Counted from the first letter of the stretch, positions 1 to 5,343 are shown. The stretch: 5,438 bases of DNA from Bacteroidota bacterium (GCA_023412195.1 JAEYNZ010000098.1:1-5438), one strand, 5' to 3'. Notes: generated by a model not told the origin, from the sequence alone. Program-made: numbers and translations.

Positions 1-121
1 GCCTCCAGCTTCCTTCAGATTCCACCTCACGATGGACACCCTTGCTCTTGGCTAATGGTTGGCAACTACAAACCCCCATAGTGGACTTTCACCACCAAGT
101 TATTTACCATGCACGGCACAC
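1..121 (-). mobile_element. 5' end of a group II intron, probably class C (partial, continues past the left edge)
   Basis: On the minus strand the first bases after the terminator read GTGTGCCGTGCATGG, the standard 5' end of bacterial group II introns (GUGYG). Other domain I landmarks follow in the expected order: GGTGGTGAAAGTCC, then GCAAGGGTGTCC, then GGAATCTGAAGGAAGC. These match from memory the 5' part of class C introns such as the Oceanobacillus iheyensis intron. Base 121 is the inferred first intron nucleotide and the upstream exon ends at 122. Insertion just after a rho-independent terminator is the known target preference of class C. The remainder of domain I, the reverse transcriptase/maturase and domains V-VI would lie left of base 1, so it cannot be told here whether the intron is complete or mobile. 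Class assignment is inference; the group II identity is well supported. Confidence 0.87.
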
Positions 122-150
122 AAAAAAGAGCAGGTGAAAATGCCTGCTCT
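122..150 (-). terminator. Rho-independent terminator of the S8 protease gene
   Basis: On the minus strand an 8-bp perfect stem AGAGCAGG / CCTGCTCT (arms 143-150 and 127-134, 8-nt loop) is followed directly by a run of T (122-126). It begins 24 bp after the TAA stop of the protease gene, the expected place for its terminator. The group II intron begins at the very next base after the T-tract, so the terminator is intact and also serves as the intron target. Confidence 0.88.
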
Positions 151-174
151 ATGGGTAAATATCATAGAAAAAAT

Positions 175-1602
175 TTATTCCGTTACAGCACGATAGGCGT
201 TTACCCGTCCTTTGCCATAAAAGGATGATTTGCCGTTTCCATCAATTTTATCAGCTGTTTTAAGGAGTTTCTTCACTACTTCCTGCGGCGTTAATTTCCC
301 ATCATATTTGGAAATAACCAAAGCTGCGACACCCGCTACATGGGGTGATGCCATACTGGTTCCTGCAGAAAAGTAAAAAGAATTGTCGGGACCGGTGCTT
401 AATACCATATCGTATTGCCAGTTAGGCTGAGGATAAAAATCGAAATCGCCACCGGGAGCCGCAATGTCAACCAGAGATTTGCCAAAATCGGTATAACTTG
501 CCGGAATATCCAGGTTGGGTTCTATTCCATAGTACAGGTCATAATACCAATAATCAGGAGCAGTTGCAGAAACTGACACTACATTCTGAAGTTCTGCAGG
601 AATAATAAACAGGGAACCGTTGCCATCAGCATTTGAGGCAGCATTTCCGGCTGAAGTGATAATTACTGCACCTTTTCGCCAGGCATAATTTACAGCACGT
701 TGCTGTGCCAGTATCAAATCCTGCAAATAAACTGCCGGAATTTTTACGAGGTTATCGTTTTCATCGTAGAAAAAACCATTCCTGTTAAATCGGGCACCCA
801 GGCTCATGTTTATAACATCCGCTCCATGATTTGCTGCATATACAATTCCTGCATTGATCCAGCTAAATTCCCCTGAACCATCTTCTTCCGAAAGGACTTT
901 AACTGCAACAATTTCAGCATCTGGTGCTACGCCTATTATACCATAACTGTTGTTGGCTGCTGCAACGATACCAGCTACATGTGTACCATGGTTAAACTCA
1001 TCAACATTCTGCACATAATACTCCTCGCCAGGAACAAATGAAATGCTCAGCGTTGTATTTAGATTGGGAGCCAGATCAGGATGACCGGGATCTATACCAC
1101 TGTCAAGTATAAAAACTTTTGCTTTATTCCCGGTATATCCGGCGTTCCAGGCTTCAGGAGCATCAATGGCATCCATCCCCCACTGGTAAAAAAAATAAGT
1201 TTCATCATCACCCATACTGGGCGGATTTTCTTCTTTTATGACTTTTGCCGGCTCAATCCATTTTGTCCTGAGGTCAGGAACAACAGCTGACACTTCGGAA
1301 AGCTTGCCTAATTGTTTTATAAGGTTTGGATTATCCGATTTGAGAACAACTATTCCAATTTCCGGTATGGAACTGACTACCTGCCCATAACCCGCCAGTT
1401 TTTTTTCCAAACCAGGAGGGAGTGTTTCTGATTTGGAGATAACCATAAAATTACCAGTGTGAGCGCTCTTTAGCTCAATTTCGGATTCATCAACATTTTC
1501 AGATTGCGGCTGAAGAAGTTCTTCCTGACAACCCAGTAATAAAATCATAAAGAATATTCCGGCAATCATACGGAATTTCCTTATTGTAAAATTTTGTGTC
1601 AT
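175..1602 (-). CDS. Subtilisin-family (S8) serine protease, predicted lipoprotein
   Basis: Predicted 475-residue secreted endopeptidase. Residues 1-24 form a signal peptide with basic residues R8, K9 and R11, a hydrophobic core and the lipobox LLGC, so C25 should be lipidated. C25 is followed by QEE, reminiscent of the acidic signals that send Bacteroidota lipoproteins to the cell surface (inference). Residues about 49-118 resemble an I9-type inhibitory propeptide. The catalytic domain runs from about 138 to 470: Asp167 in LDSG, His205 in HGTHVAG, oxyanion Asn320 in SAGN and Ser416 in GTSMASPHVAG. All triad residues are present, so it should be active. The chain ends shortly after the Ser helix, with no T9SS sorting domain or adhesion domain. 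A loop of about 30 residues follows the MSLG strand (271-300). The first ATG is chosen because the next Met (12) would leave the signal peptide without a basic n-region. It is probably monocistronic: a 576-bp gap lies upstream and a terminator downstream. Substrate unknown. Confidence 0.93.
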   Translation of the reverse strand: MTQNFTIRKFRMIAGIFFMILLLGCQEELLQPQSENVDESEIELKSAHTGNFMVISKSETLPPGLEKKLAGYGQVVSSIPEIGIVVLKSDNPNLIKQLGKLSEVSAVVPDLRTKWIEPAKVIKEENPPSMGDDETYFFYQWGMDAIDAPEAWNAGYTGNKAKVFILDSGIDPGHPDLAPNLNTTLSISFVPGEEYYVQNVDEFNHGTHVAGIVAAANNSYGIIGVAPDAEIVAVKVLSEEDGSGEFSWINAGIVYAANHGADVINMSLGARFNRNGFFYDENDNLVKIPAVYLQDLILAQQRAVNYAWRKGAVIITSAGNAASNADGNGSLFIIPAELQNVVSVSATAPDYWYYDLYYGIEPNLDIPASYTDFGKSLVDIAAPGGDFDFYPQPNWQYDMVLSTGPDNSFYFSAGTSMASPHVAGVAALVISKYDGKLTPQEVVKKLLKTADKIDGNGKSSFYGKGRVNAYRAVTE

Positions 1603-1613
1603 AATAATATGTT

Positions 1614-1636
1614 TTGAAGTTTAAAGTATGCTTCAA
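1614..1636. promoter_or_regulatory. Inverted repeat just upstream of the protease start, possible operator or leader hairpin
   Basis: TTGAAG (1614-1619) and CTTCAA (1631-1636) form a perfect 6-bp inverted repeat with an 11-bp spacer, beginning 11 bp upstream of the protease ATG. A weak minus-7-like word TGATTTTG (1644-1651, minus strand) lies just upstream, but no convincing minus-33 TTG is found at the usual distance. There is no Shine-Dalgarno sequence, which is normal in Bacteroidota. Function is unproven and the arms are short for AT-rich DNA. Confidence 0.25.
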
Positions 1637-1893
1637 TTTACGACAAAATCATATATGAGTTTTCATTAAATTGAATTTCAATAAAATTTAATATGATCTT
1701 TATTTCAACCCTTCTTTGGATAATGCTTACCAGTCTGATATCCATTTAACTGTATGATTTCGTCAATTCTGAATCCTGTAGTTTCGTCGATAGAGTGAAT
1801 GCAAATTTTTGCTCATTGTGCGGAGAGCCTTTGCTTAAAGGCACAACAGATATTTCTACATTTAATAAATCAGGAAGATTGCGCAGGGAGGTA

Positions 1894-1928
1894 AAAATCT
1901 GACCGATTTTCAAAAATTGTCAGATTTT
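1894..1928. repeat. 10-bp perfect inverted repeat with overlapping direct repeats
   Basis: AAAATCTGAC (1894-1903) and GTCAGATTTT (1919-1928) are perfect inverted arms around a 15-bp spacer. A direct repeat GATTTTCAAAAA (1905-1916 and 1923-1934, period 18) overlaps it. On the minus strand the right-hand arm ends in a T-run, so it could act as a weak terminator for transcription leaving creD, but it lies about 250 bp past the creD stop and the T residues are inside the stem. Role uncertain. Confidence 0.45.
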
Positions 1929-2149
1929 CAAAAAAGAAAAATATTTTGGAAGATTTCCGGTTTCATCCTGATTTCAGGGATTACAAAACCCTGCTGATAG
2001 ATTTTATCCGTTATCAAAACAATACCTGGTCCAGATTTTCTGGTACAGTATGTTTCATATTATTTATCAACATCACCCTTAATACATTTCTGCATACAAA
2101 CTGACCACACCAGGAATAACTGCAGGAAAGTAGCACTTACCTTTAACTC

Positions 2150-2200
2150 TCTGCGGACAGTTCGTCATCCGGATAACATCAATGAATCTGCGGACCGTTC
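2150..2200. repeat. Short direct repeat spanning the creD stop codon
   Basis: TCTGCGGACAGTTC (2150-2163) and TCTGCGGACCGTTC (2187-2200) match at 13 of 14 positions, 37 bp apart. One copy lies in the last codons of creD (N-G-P-Q region) and the other just beyond its TGA. The spacing is not a multiple of three. A small duplication or slippage event that reshaped the C-terminal tail is one explanation; chance is another. Confidence 0.4.
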
Positions 2201-3543
2201 TTTTTCATGGAACTTAAATCATACCAGTTGATGTTGCGGGTAATGTACATTGTAAAAGCCAGAATTGCAGTCAGACCAATGCTTCCGATAAGCAATGCAT
2301 AGTCCTGTATCTGGAGGGTGATATACACAAAAGAGTACGTCAGAACCAGAACAAAGACAAGAATGGCTGCCTGCCTGGGATTCTGAAGAATTGATCTGGC
2401 ATAGAGTCCGATCATGGCAATAACGGATATACTTGCTATTCCATAGGCGACATCAAAGCTGGTATGTTCAGAAACAGAAATCAAAAGGGTATAAAACAGT
2501 ACAAGTGCCAGTCCGATCAGGATGTATTGAAATGGATGGACTTTTTTCCTGTTAAAGATCTCAACCAGGAAGAAGGTAAGAAATGTAAGAGAAATAGCCA
2601 GCAGTGCATATTTGGCTGACCGCATGGATTTTTGATAATCGTTCATGGGCAGCAGTAAATCTACCCCAAAAGAACTGCTTTGCAGGCTGGCAGCATTCTG
2701 GTTTCCTGTCCAGAACTGTGGATAATTCCTGTTAAGTTCCAGAATTTTATAAGAGGCACTGAACCCCTCATCATTCACAACACGGTCGTCGGGCAGGAAA
2801 GAACCAGAAAAGCTCGGATCGCGCCAGCCGGAAGAAAGGGTTACCTGTGTTTCCCTGCCAAGCGGTACAAATCCCAGGTGCCGGCTTCCCTGCAAATGAA
2901 GCTGAAATGAAAAGGAATGAGATTCACTGGCCTGATCCTGCTCCATAATATCGTTCACAGTAATTCCTGAACCTATAATGTTGGGAATAAGCGTGCCAGG
3001 CTCAACCTGAATTTCATTTCCCCTCCAGCTTACAAGCACCTTGTCCTTGATTCCCCTGAGATCTGAAATATGAACTGTAAGGAAAGCCTCGTCCCACAAC
3101 AGTTCTGCGGATTCGATTCCCTCCAGGTAGCTTGCTATTCCATCAAAGCTTCCGCTGAAAGAAACTTTCGAATCATACACCACCACTTCATAAATTCCCC
3201 TGTGCAGGGTTTGTGGTTCAATCCGTGCAGTTGCCTCCAGAAGTGATGGTAAGATGTGGGCTTCTTCCCGGACTGTTTTTACCTTCCCATCTTCGGTAAT
3301 GAGCCGGTTAAACGGTATAGTTAAAAGTGGACCATAAACAAGCTGCTCATTTGCCCACCTGCCGCTCACTTCAGATATAACCGACTGCCTGAGAGATTCC
3401 CGTTCATTTATGAGTTCCATGATAAACGCCATTGGAATCATAAGCATCACCATCAAAATAAAAATGGATAAAAGCTTCAGCGTAATTGATTTACTAATGG
3501 CCTGACTAATTGTCTCAAATAAAGATTTTTCCTGTGTTTCCAT
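2179..3543 (-). CDS. creD: CreD family inner-membrane protein
   Basis: A 454-residue integral membrane protein of the CreD family, close to the length of E. coli CreD (about 450). One helix lies near the N-terminus (about 22-43), then a large predicted periplasmic domain (44-310), then five helices (about 312-330, 339-357, 364-381, 393-409, 413-434). Family signatures seen are ANEQLVYGPLLTIPF (64-78), LNRNYPQFW (270-278), GVDLLLPMNDYQKSMRSAKY (293-312), and HPFQYILIGLAL followed by LISVSEH (336-360). In Enterobacteria CreD is a target of the CreBC two-component system and is tied to envelope integrity and beta-lactam or colicin responses; its molecular activity is not established. No CreB or CreC is in view. 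Here the gene lies 98 bp downstream of a winged-helix regulator and has its own palindromic operator-like site 14 bp before the ATG, so separate but coordinated control is likely. The start lacks a Shine-Dalgarno sequence; the ATG at 3541-3543 gives the expected N-terminus. Confidence 0.93.
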   Translation of the reverse strand: METQEKSLFETISQAISKSITLKLLSIFILMVMLMIPMAFIMELINERESLRQSVISEVSGRWANEQLVYGPLLTIPFNRLITEDGKVKTVREEAHILPSLLEATARIEPQTLHRGIYEVVVYDSKVSFSGSFDGIASYLEGIESAELLWDEAFLTVHISDLRGIKDKVLVSWRGNEIQVEPGTLIPNIIGSGITVNDIMEQDQASESHSFSFQLHLQGSRHLGFVPLGRETQVTLSSGWRDPSFSGSFLPDDRVVNDEGFSASYKILELNRNYPQFWTGNQNAASLQSSSFGVDLLLPMNDYQKSMRSAKYALLAISLTFLTFFLVEIFNRKKVHPFQYILIGLALVLFYTLLISVSEHTSFDVAYGIASISVIAMIGLYARSILQNPRQAAILVFVLVLTYSFVYITLQIQDYALLIGSIGLTAILAFTMYITRNINWYDLSSMKKNGPQIH

Positions 3544-3557
3544 AATTAGATTATTAT

Positions 3558-3584
3558 AAAAGTACTTTGTAATTCAAAGTTAAA
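3558..3584 (-). promoter_or_regulatory. Candidate operator/promoter of creD (ACTTTG-N5-CAAAGT palindrome)
   Basis: Plus-strand reading: AAAAGTACTTTG (3558-3569), five variable bases, then CAAAGTTAAA (3575-3584). ACTTTG and CAAAGT are perfect 6-bp inverted arms, and AAAGTACTTT is itself a 10-bp palindrome, giving three AAAGT-type half-sites. On the minus strand the site includes TAACTTTG (3582-3575), an exact match to the Bacteroidota minus-7 word TAnnTTTG, placed 31 nt before the creD ATG. No clear minus-33 TTG is seen. All constant positions recur upstream of the membrane protein/regulator pair, which argues for a shared protein-binding site. The encoded winged-helix protein is the natural candidate ligand (inference). 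Confidence 0.72.
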
Positions 3585-3641
3585 GGATAAAAAAATATGA
3601 TATTCTACTTCTTTAGTTTACCTTCTGTGATTAAATCCATT

Positions 3642-3941
3642 TCATTTCTGTGATTTAATGAGATTCTCAAGCGCCTTTAAATGATCATCAAAAGCTCTTT
3701 TTCCTTTTGAAGTAATAAAATACCGGGTATTGGGCTTCCTGCCTACGAATGACTTTTCGAGGCTGATAAAATCTTCCTTTTCAAGGGCCTTCATGTGACT
3801 GGCAAGATTTCCATCGGTCACGTCCAGGAGATCCTTCAGCGAATTGAAATCAAGCGACTCATTTACAGCCAGTGCCGACATGATACCAAGCCTGATCCTG
3901 CTTTCAAAAGCCTTATTTAAACCGTCGATAGATATTTTCAC
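3642..3941 (-). CDS. Small winged-helix transcriptional regulator (HTH_34/MarR-ArsR-like)
   Basis: A 99-residue DNA-binding protein, about the usual size for the winged-helix family HTH_34 (Pfam PF13601). Residues 11-28 form the first helix (ESRIRLGIMSALAV), 31-55 the helix-turn-helix with recognition helix near TDGNLASHMKALEKE (42-56), and 63-76 the wing (KSFVGRKPNTRYFI), all typical of the family. No metal-binding or ligand domain is visible. A longer in-frame reading to 4007 exists, but the GTG at 3939-3941 is chosen because it overlaps the upstream TGA as GTGA (4-bp overlap, translational coupling) and because the extra 22 residues are the upstream gene read out of frame. It is co-transcribed with the membrane protein before it. 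Matching palindromes upstream of this operon and of creD suggest it represses, or otherwise controls, both. In this family the signal sensed is generally unknown. Confidence 0.9.
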   Translation of the reverse strand: MKISIDGLNKAFESRIRLGIMSALAVNESLDFNSLKDLLDVTDGNLASHMKALEKEDFISLEKSFVGRKPNTRYFITSKGKRAFDDHLKALENLIKSQK

Positions 3942-4543
3942 CTTTTGTATCTGTAAAACATGTAAGCTCCGTAAATAATATGCACCACCCCAAAACCTGC
4001 CGCCCAAAAAAGAAGGCCATATTCAATGAAATATGAGCTGACAAGCCCCAGGAATATTTCAGCTATGCCCAAAAATTTTATTTCCTTGAAGGTATAACGG
4101 CCGGCATTATGCAGTGCCAGGCCATAAAAAATAAGGGTAAGCGGGGCAACAAGGCCCATCAGTCCCTTCAATACTAAAATGACCACCAGTATGCCGCCGG
4201 TTACCAGCGGGACAGCCATACTGGAAAGCAATCTTTTTGAGGTGATATTCCAGGCCTTTTCCCCCCTCTTTTTTGCTTTTTGAAATGAATCGGCAATTGC
4301 TGTACCAATGGCAAGGGCCAATACTATCACTCCAAGGAGTAAAAGGCTCACAGATGTATCAGTTGTATAAACAATACTATCAGGATTGAATGATAATAAC
4401 TTCCATGCAACAAAGGCTCCTGCCAGTGCATAAATTCCGGCCATAATCCCTGCCCATCCCGAAAGCGACAAAAATCTGGAGGAACGCTCCATCATGGAGC
4501 GAATCTCAGCAATATCCCGAATGTAATCCTGTTCTTTTTTCAT
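3938..4543 (-). CDS. Conserved hypothetical six-helix inner-membrane protein
   Basis: A 201-residue membrane protein of no known function. A charged cytoplasmic-looking N-terminus (1-25, containing EIRSMMERSSRF) precedes six predicted helices at about 28-49, 65-86, 107-126, 129-145, 155-174 and 176-197, with a short basic loop at 89-104 (KAKKRGEKAW). The RFLSLSGWAGIMAGIYALAGA segment (23-43, best conserved-looking part) recalls, from memory, small membrane proteins that sit beside HTH_34 regulators in Bacteroidota. The ATG at 4541-4543 is preferred over the ATG 14 codons upstream because that extension would run through the operator/promoter site at 4547-4573. It is first in an operon; its TGA overlaps the GTG of the regulator. 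Pairing suggests it could sense or transmit an envelope condition to the regulator, but this is inference; nothing catalytic is seen. Confidence 0.85.
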   Translation of the reverse strand: MKKEQDYIRDIAEIRSMMERSSRFLSLSGWAGIMAGIYALAGAFVAWKLLSFNPDSIVYTTDTSVSLLLLGVIVLALAIGTAIADSFQKAKKRGEKAWNITSKRLLSSMAVPLVTGGILVVILVLKGLMGLVAPLTLIFYGLALHNAGRYTFKEIKFLGIAEIFLGLVSSYFIEYGLLFWAAGFGVVHIIYGAYMFYRYKR

Positions 4544-4546
4544 CTG

Positions 4547-4573
4547 AAAAGTACTTTGAACTGCAAAGTTAAA
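4547..4573 (-). promoter_or_regulatory. Candidate operator/promoter of the membrane protein-regulator operon
   Basis: Plus-strand reading: AAAAGTACTTTG (4547-4558), five bases, then CAAAGTTAAA (4564-4573). It is identical to the creD site at all 22 non-spacer positions, while flanks and spacer differ. The inverted arms are ACTTTG and CAAAGT. On the minus strand TAACTTTG (4571-4564) fits the TAnnTTTG minus-7 word and lies 20 nt before the ATG at 4543, implying a very short leader. There is no good minus-33 TTG at 19-23 bp upstream. Overlap of palindrome with promoter and start region fits autoregulation by repression. Confidence 0.72.
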
Positions 4574-4627
4574 ACAATATTTCAATTATACACAGATACA
4601 TGAGAAAAAAAATCAATTTTGTCCGCT

Positions 4628-4646
4628 AACATTGTTATAACATTGT
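4628..4646. repeat. Short tandem-like direct repeat AACATTGT
   Basis: AACATTGT occurs at 4628-4635 and 4639-4646, an 11-bp period, about 85 bp upstream of the membrane protein start and just outside the first TGTCAT-type repeat. An 11-bp period would place both copies on the same DNA face, so an activator site is possible, but copy number is only two and chance is plausible. Confidence 0.25.
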
Positions 4647-4651
4647 ATTTT

Positions 4652-4679
4652 AAGATCTCTCACTTCGTTCGGGATGACA
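4652..4679 (-). repeat. Dispersed-repeat-like unit TGTCATCCCGAAC...GAGAGATCTT, copy A
   Basis: Read on the minus strand, it starts TGTCATCCCGAACG and ends GTGAGAGATCTT. I recognise this TGTCATnnCGA...GAGAnATCT pattern as a common intergenic repeat in bacterial, including Bacteroidota, genomes (recollection, not a search). A second, diverged copy in opposite orientation lies at 4995-5022, matching at 18 of 28 positions, mainly the two ends. No coding or terminator role is evident. Confidence 0.5.
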
Positions 4680-4698
4680 ATCAGTTTATTATATACCT

Positions 4699-4741
4699 GG
4701 GAGGAGTAGGTTGGCAGCTTCGCCGCCAAACTACTCCTCCC
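4699..4741. repeat. 43-bp strong hairpin palindrome
   Basis: GGGAGGAGTAG (4699-4709) pairs perfectly with CTACTCCTCCC (4731-4741). After one mismatch TTGGC pairs with GCCAA, and after another mismatch a short GC pair closes a small loop inside CTTCG. The stem is GC-rich compared with its surroundings. It is not a standard terminator: no T-run follows it on either strand. It may be a REP-like element or a structure inside a larger mobile repeat. Confidence 0.7.
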
Positions 4742-4775
4742 AAAACAATAGGCTCCGAAAACACCATCATTTCGA

Positions 4776-4806
4776 ATTGTGACCCCAGATAAGAATGGGG
4801 CACAAT
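4776..4806. repeat. Imperfect hairpin ATTGTG-A-CCCC / GGGGCACAAT
   Basis: ATTGTGACCCC (4776-4786) pairs with GGGGCACAAT (4797-4806) with one bulged A and a 10-nt loop. It lies between two larger palindromes and has no adjacent T-run. Probably part of the same repeat-rich insertion area; function unknown. Confidence 0.5.
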
Positions 4807-4849
4807 GCTGATATGACAGGCAATGAAGTTTATGTTATAAATGTCTCTT

Positions 4850-4935
4850 CTTTGTGATTTCCTGGTGCCTTGGAGCCTTTGTGGCAAAAAGTAATATATG
4901 CCACAAAACTACCAAGCCCACGAAATTCCACAAAG
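4850..4935. repeat. 86-bp imperfect inverted repeat with 37-bp arms
   Basis: The left arm (4850-4886) begins CTTTGTG, contains CCTTGG and ends TTTGTGGCA. The right arm (4899-4935) is the inverted counterpart, beginning TGCCACAAA, with CCAAG in the middle and CACAAAG at its end. The arms match at 24 of 37 aligned positions without gaps, including perfect 9-bp inner and 7-bp outer ends, around a 12-bp AT-rich spacer. The left arm recalls widespread intergenic repeats built from CTTTGTG/CTTCGTG words (recollection). The size and form suit a small non-autonomous palindromic element. Confidence 0.65.
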
Positions 4936-4994
4936 TTCCCGATGCGGTTTTTTGCTTCAGCCCTAATTGTCAGACTATTGTATGTTAATTAATC

Positions 4995-5022
4995 TGTCAT
5001 TGGTACCTCAGGGAGAAATCTC
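4995..5022 (+). repeat. Dispersed-repeat-like unit TGTCATTGGTACC...GAGAAATCTC, copy B
   Basis: The plus strand reads TGTCATTGGTACC then TCAGGGAGAAATCTC. It is the inverted, diverged partner of the unit at 4652-4679. Together they bracket 4652-5022 with the GAGAnATCT ends facing outward and the TGTCAT ends inward, like poorly conserved terminal inverted repeats. Independent insertion of two copies of a common repeat is equally possible. Confidence 0.45.
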
Positions 5023-5172
5023 AAATTTTAACCGGACCCTACTGAAAAAAGGTGAAAGATAGATCCAGGGCAACCTTGCTACCGAAGTTTGAACCTGCTG
5101 CAGGGATTTGGTGAATGTGAATCCGCTAATTCTTTTAATAAATCTAAGGGTGATTGCATAGGTCATTGCGGA

Positions 5173-5343
5173 AAAACCTTATTTCTTTTAATAACCTTAG
5201 TAACCAATGCAAAAAGTTCCACCCCACCCTTATTACCTTATTTTATTTCCCGCTACCCAATATAAAAGGAATAAGGTAATAAGGTTCACAAAATCGGGGT
5301 AGTTTGCATTGTTACTAAGGTTGGCGCAGAAAAATAAGGTTTT
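5173..5343. repeat. 171-bp palindromic element with arms of about 70 bp (MITE-like)
   Basis: The left arm carries, in order, AAAACCTTATTT (5173-5184), AACCTTAGTAACCAATGCAAA (5193-5213, one extra C against its partner) and CCTTATTACCTTATT (5228-5242). The right arm carries their reverse complements in mirror order: AATAAGGTAATAAGG (5270-5284, perfect 15-bp match), TTTGCATTGTTACTAAGG and TT (5303-5322), and AAATAAGGTTTT (5332-5343). A 27-nt central loop (5243-5269) separates the arms. The word ACCTTAnTA recurs several times within each arm. No protein frame is evident. It would fold into a long hairpin in RNA or a cruciform in DNA, and its shape suits a non-autonomous inverted-repeat element. 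No target-site duplication is obvious at the edges. Confidence 0.75.

Larger units (their letters stand above)
1603..2178. other. Intergenic region between the creD stop and the protease start; no convincing gene
   Basis: This 576-bp stretch is AT-rich with stop codons in all frames. It must hold the 3' end of the creD transcript and the protease promoter. Visible content is a 10-bp inverted repeat at 1894-1928, weak short hairpins near 1975-1995 and 2030-2043, and the small inverted repeat at 1614-1636. A 35-codon frame on the plus strand (GTG at 1795, TGA at 1900-1902) contains a CSLCGEPLLKGT zinc-knuckle-like string, but it has only one CxxC pair and no support as a gene. No strong terminator directly follows creD. 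Confidence 0.6.

Noticed and set aside
1081..1290. 69-codon frame on the plus strand
   Set aside because: It lies wholly inside the protease gene on the other strand, whose catalytic motifs prove the minus-strand reading; no domain features.
2680..2910. 76-codon frame on the plus strand
   Set aside because: It is antisense to the creD periplasmic-domain coding sequence and has no recognisable features.
3942..4007. 22-codon N-terminal extension of the winged-helix regulator
   Set aside because: It overlaps the end of the upstream membrane protein gene out of frame; the GTG at 3941 gives a family-length protein with a GTGA stop-start overlap.
4544..4585. 14-codon N-terminal extension of the membrane protein
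   Set aside because: It would translate through the palindromic operator/promoter shared with creD; the downstream ATG gives a sensible charged N-terminus.
4681..4887. 68-codon frame on the minus strand
   Set aside because: It reads through the 4699-4741 and 4776-4806 hairpins and one arm of the 4850-4935 repeat; composition is that of repeats, with no family resemblance.
4652..5343. CRISPR-like array
   Set aside because: The repeats are inverted, of different sequence and irregular spacing, with no regular direct repeats and no cas genes.
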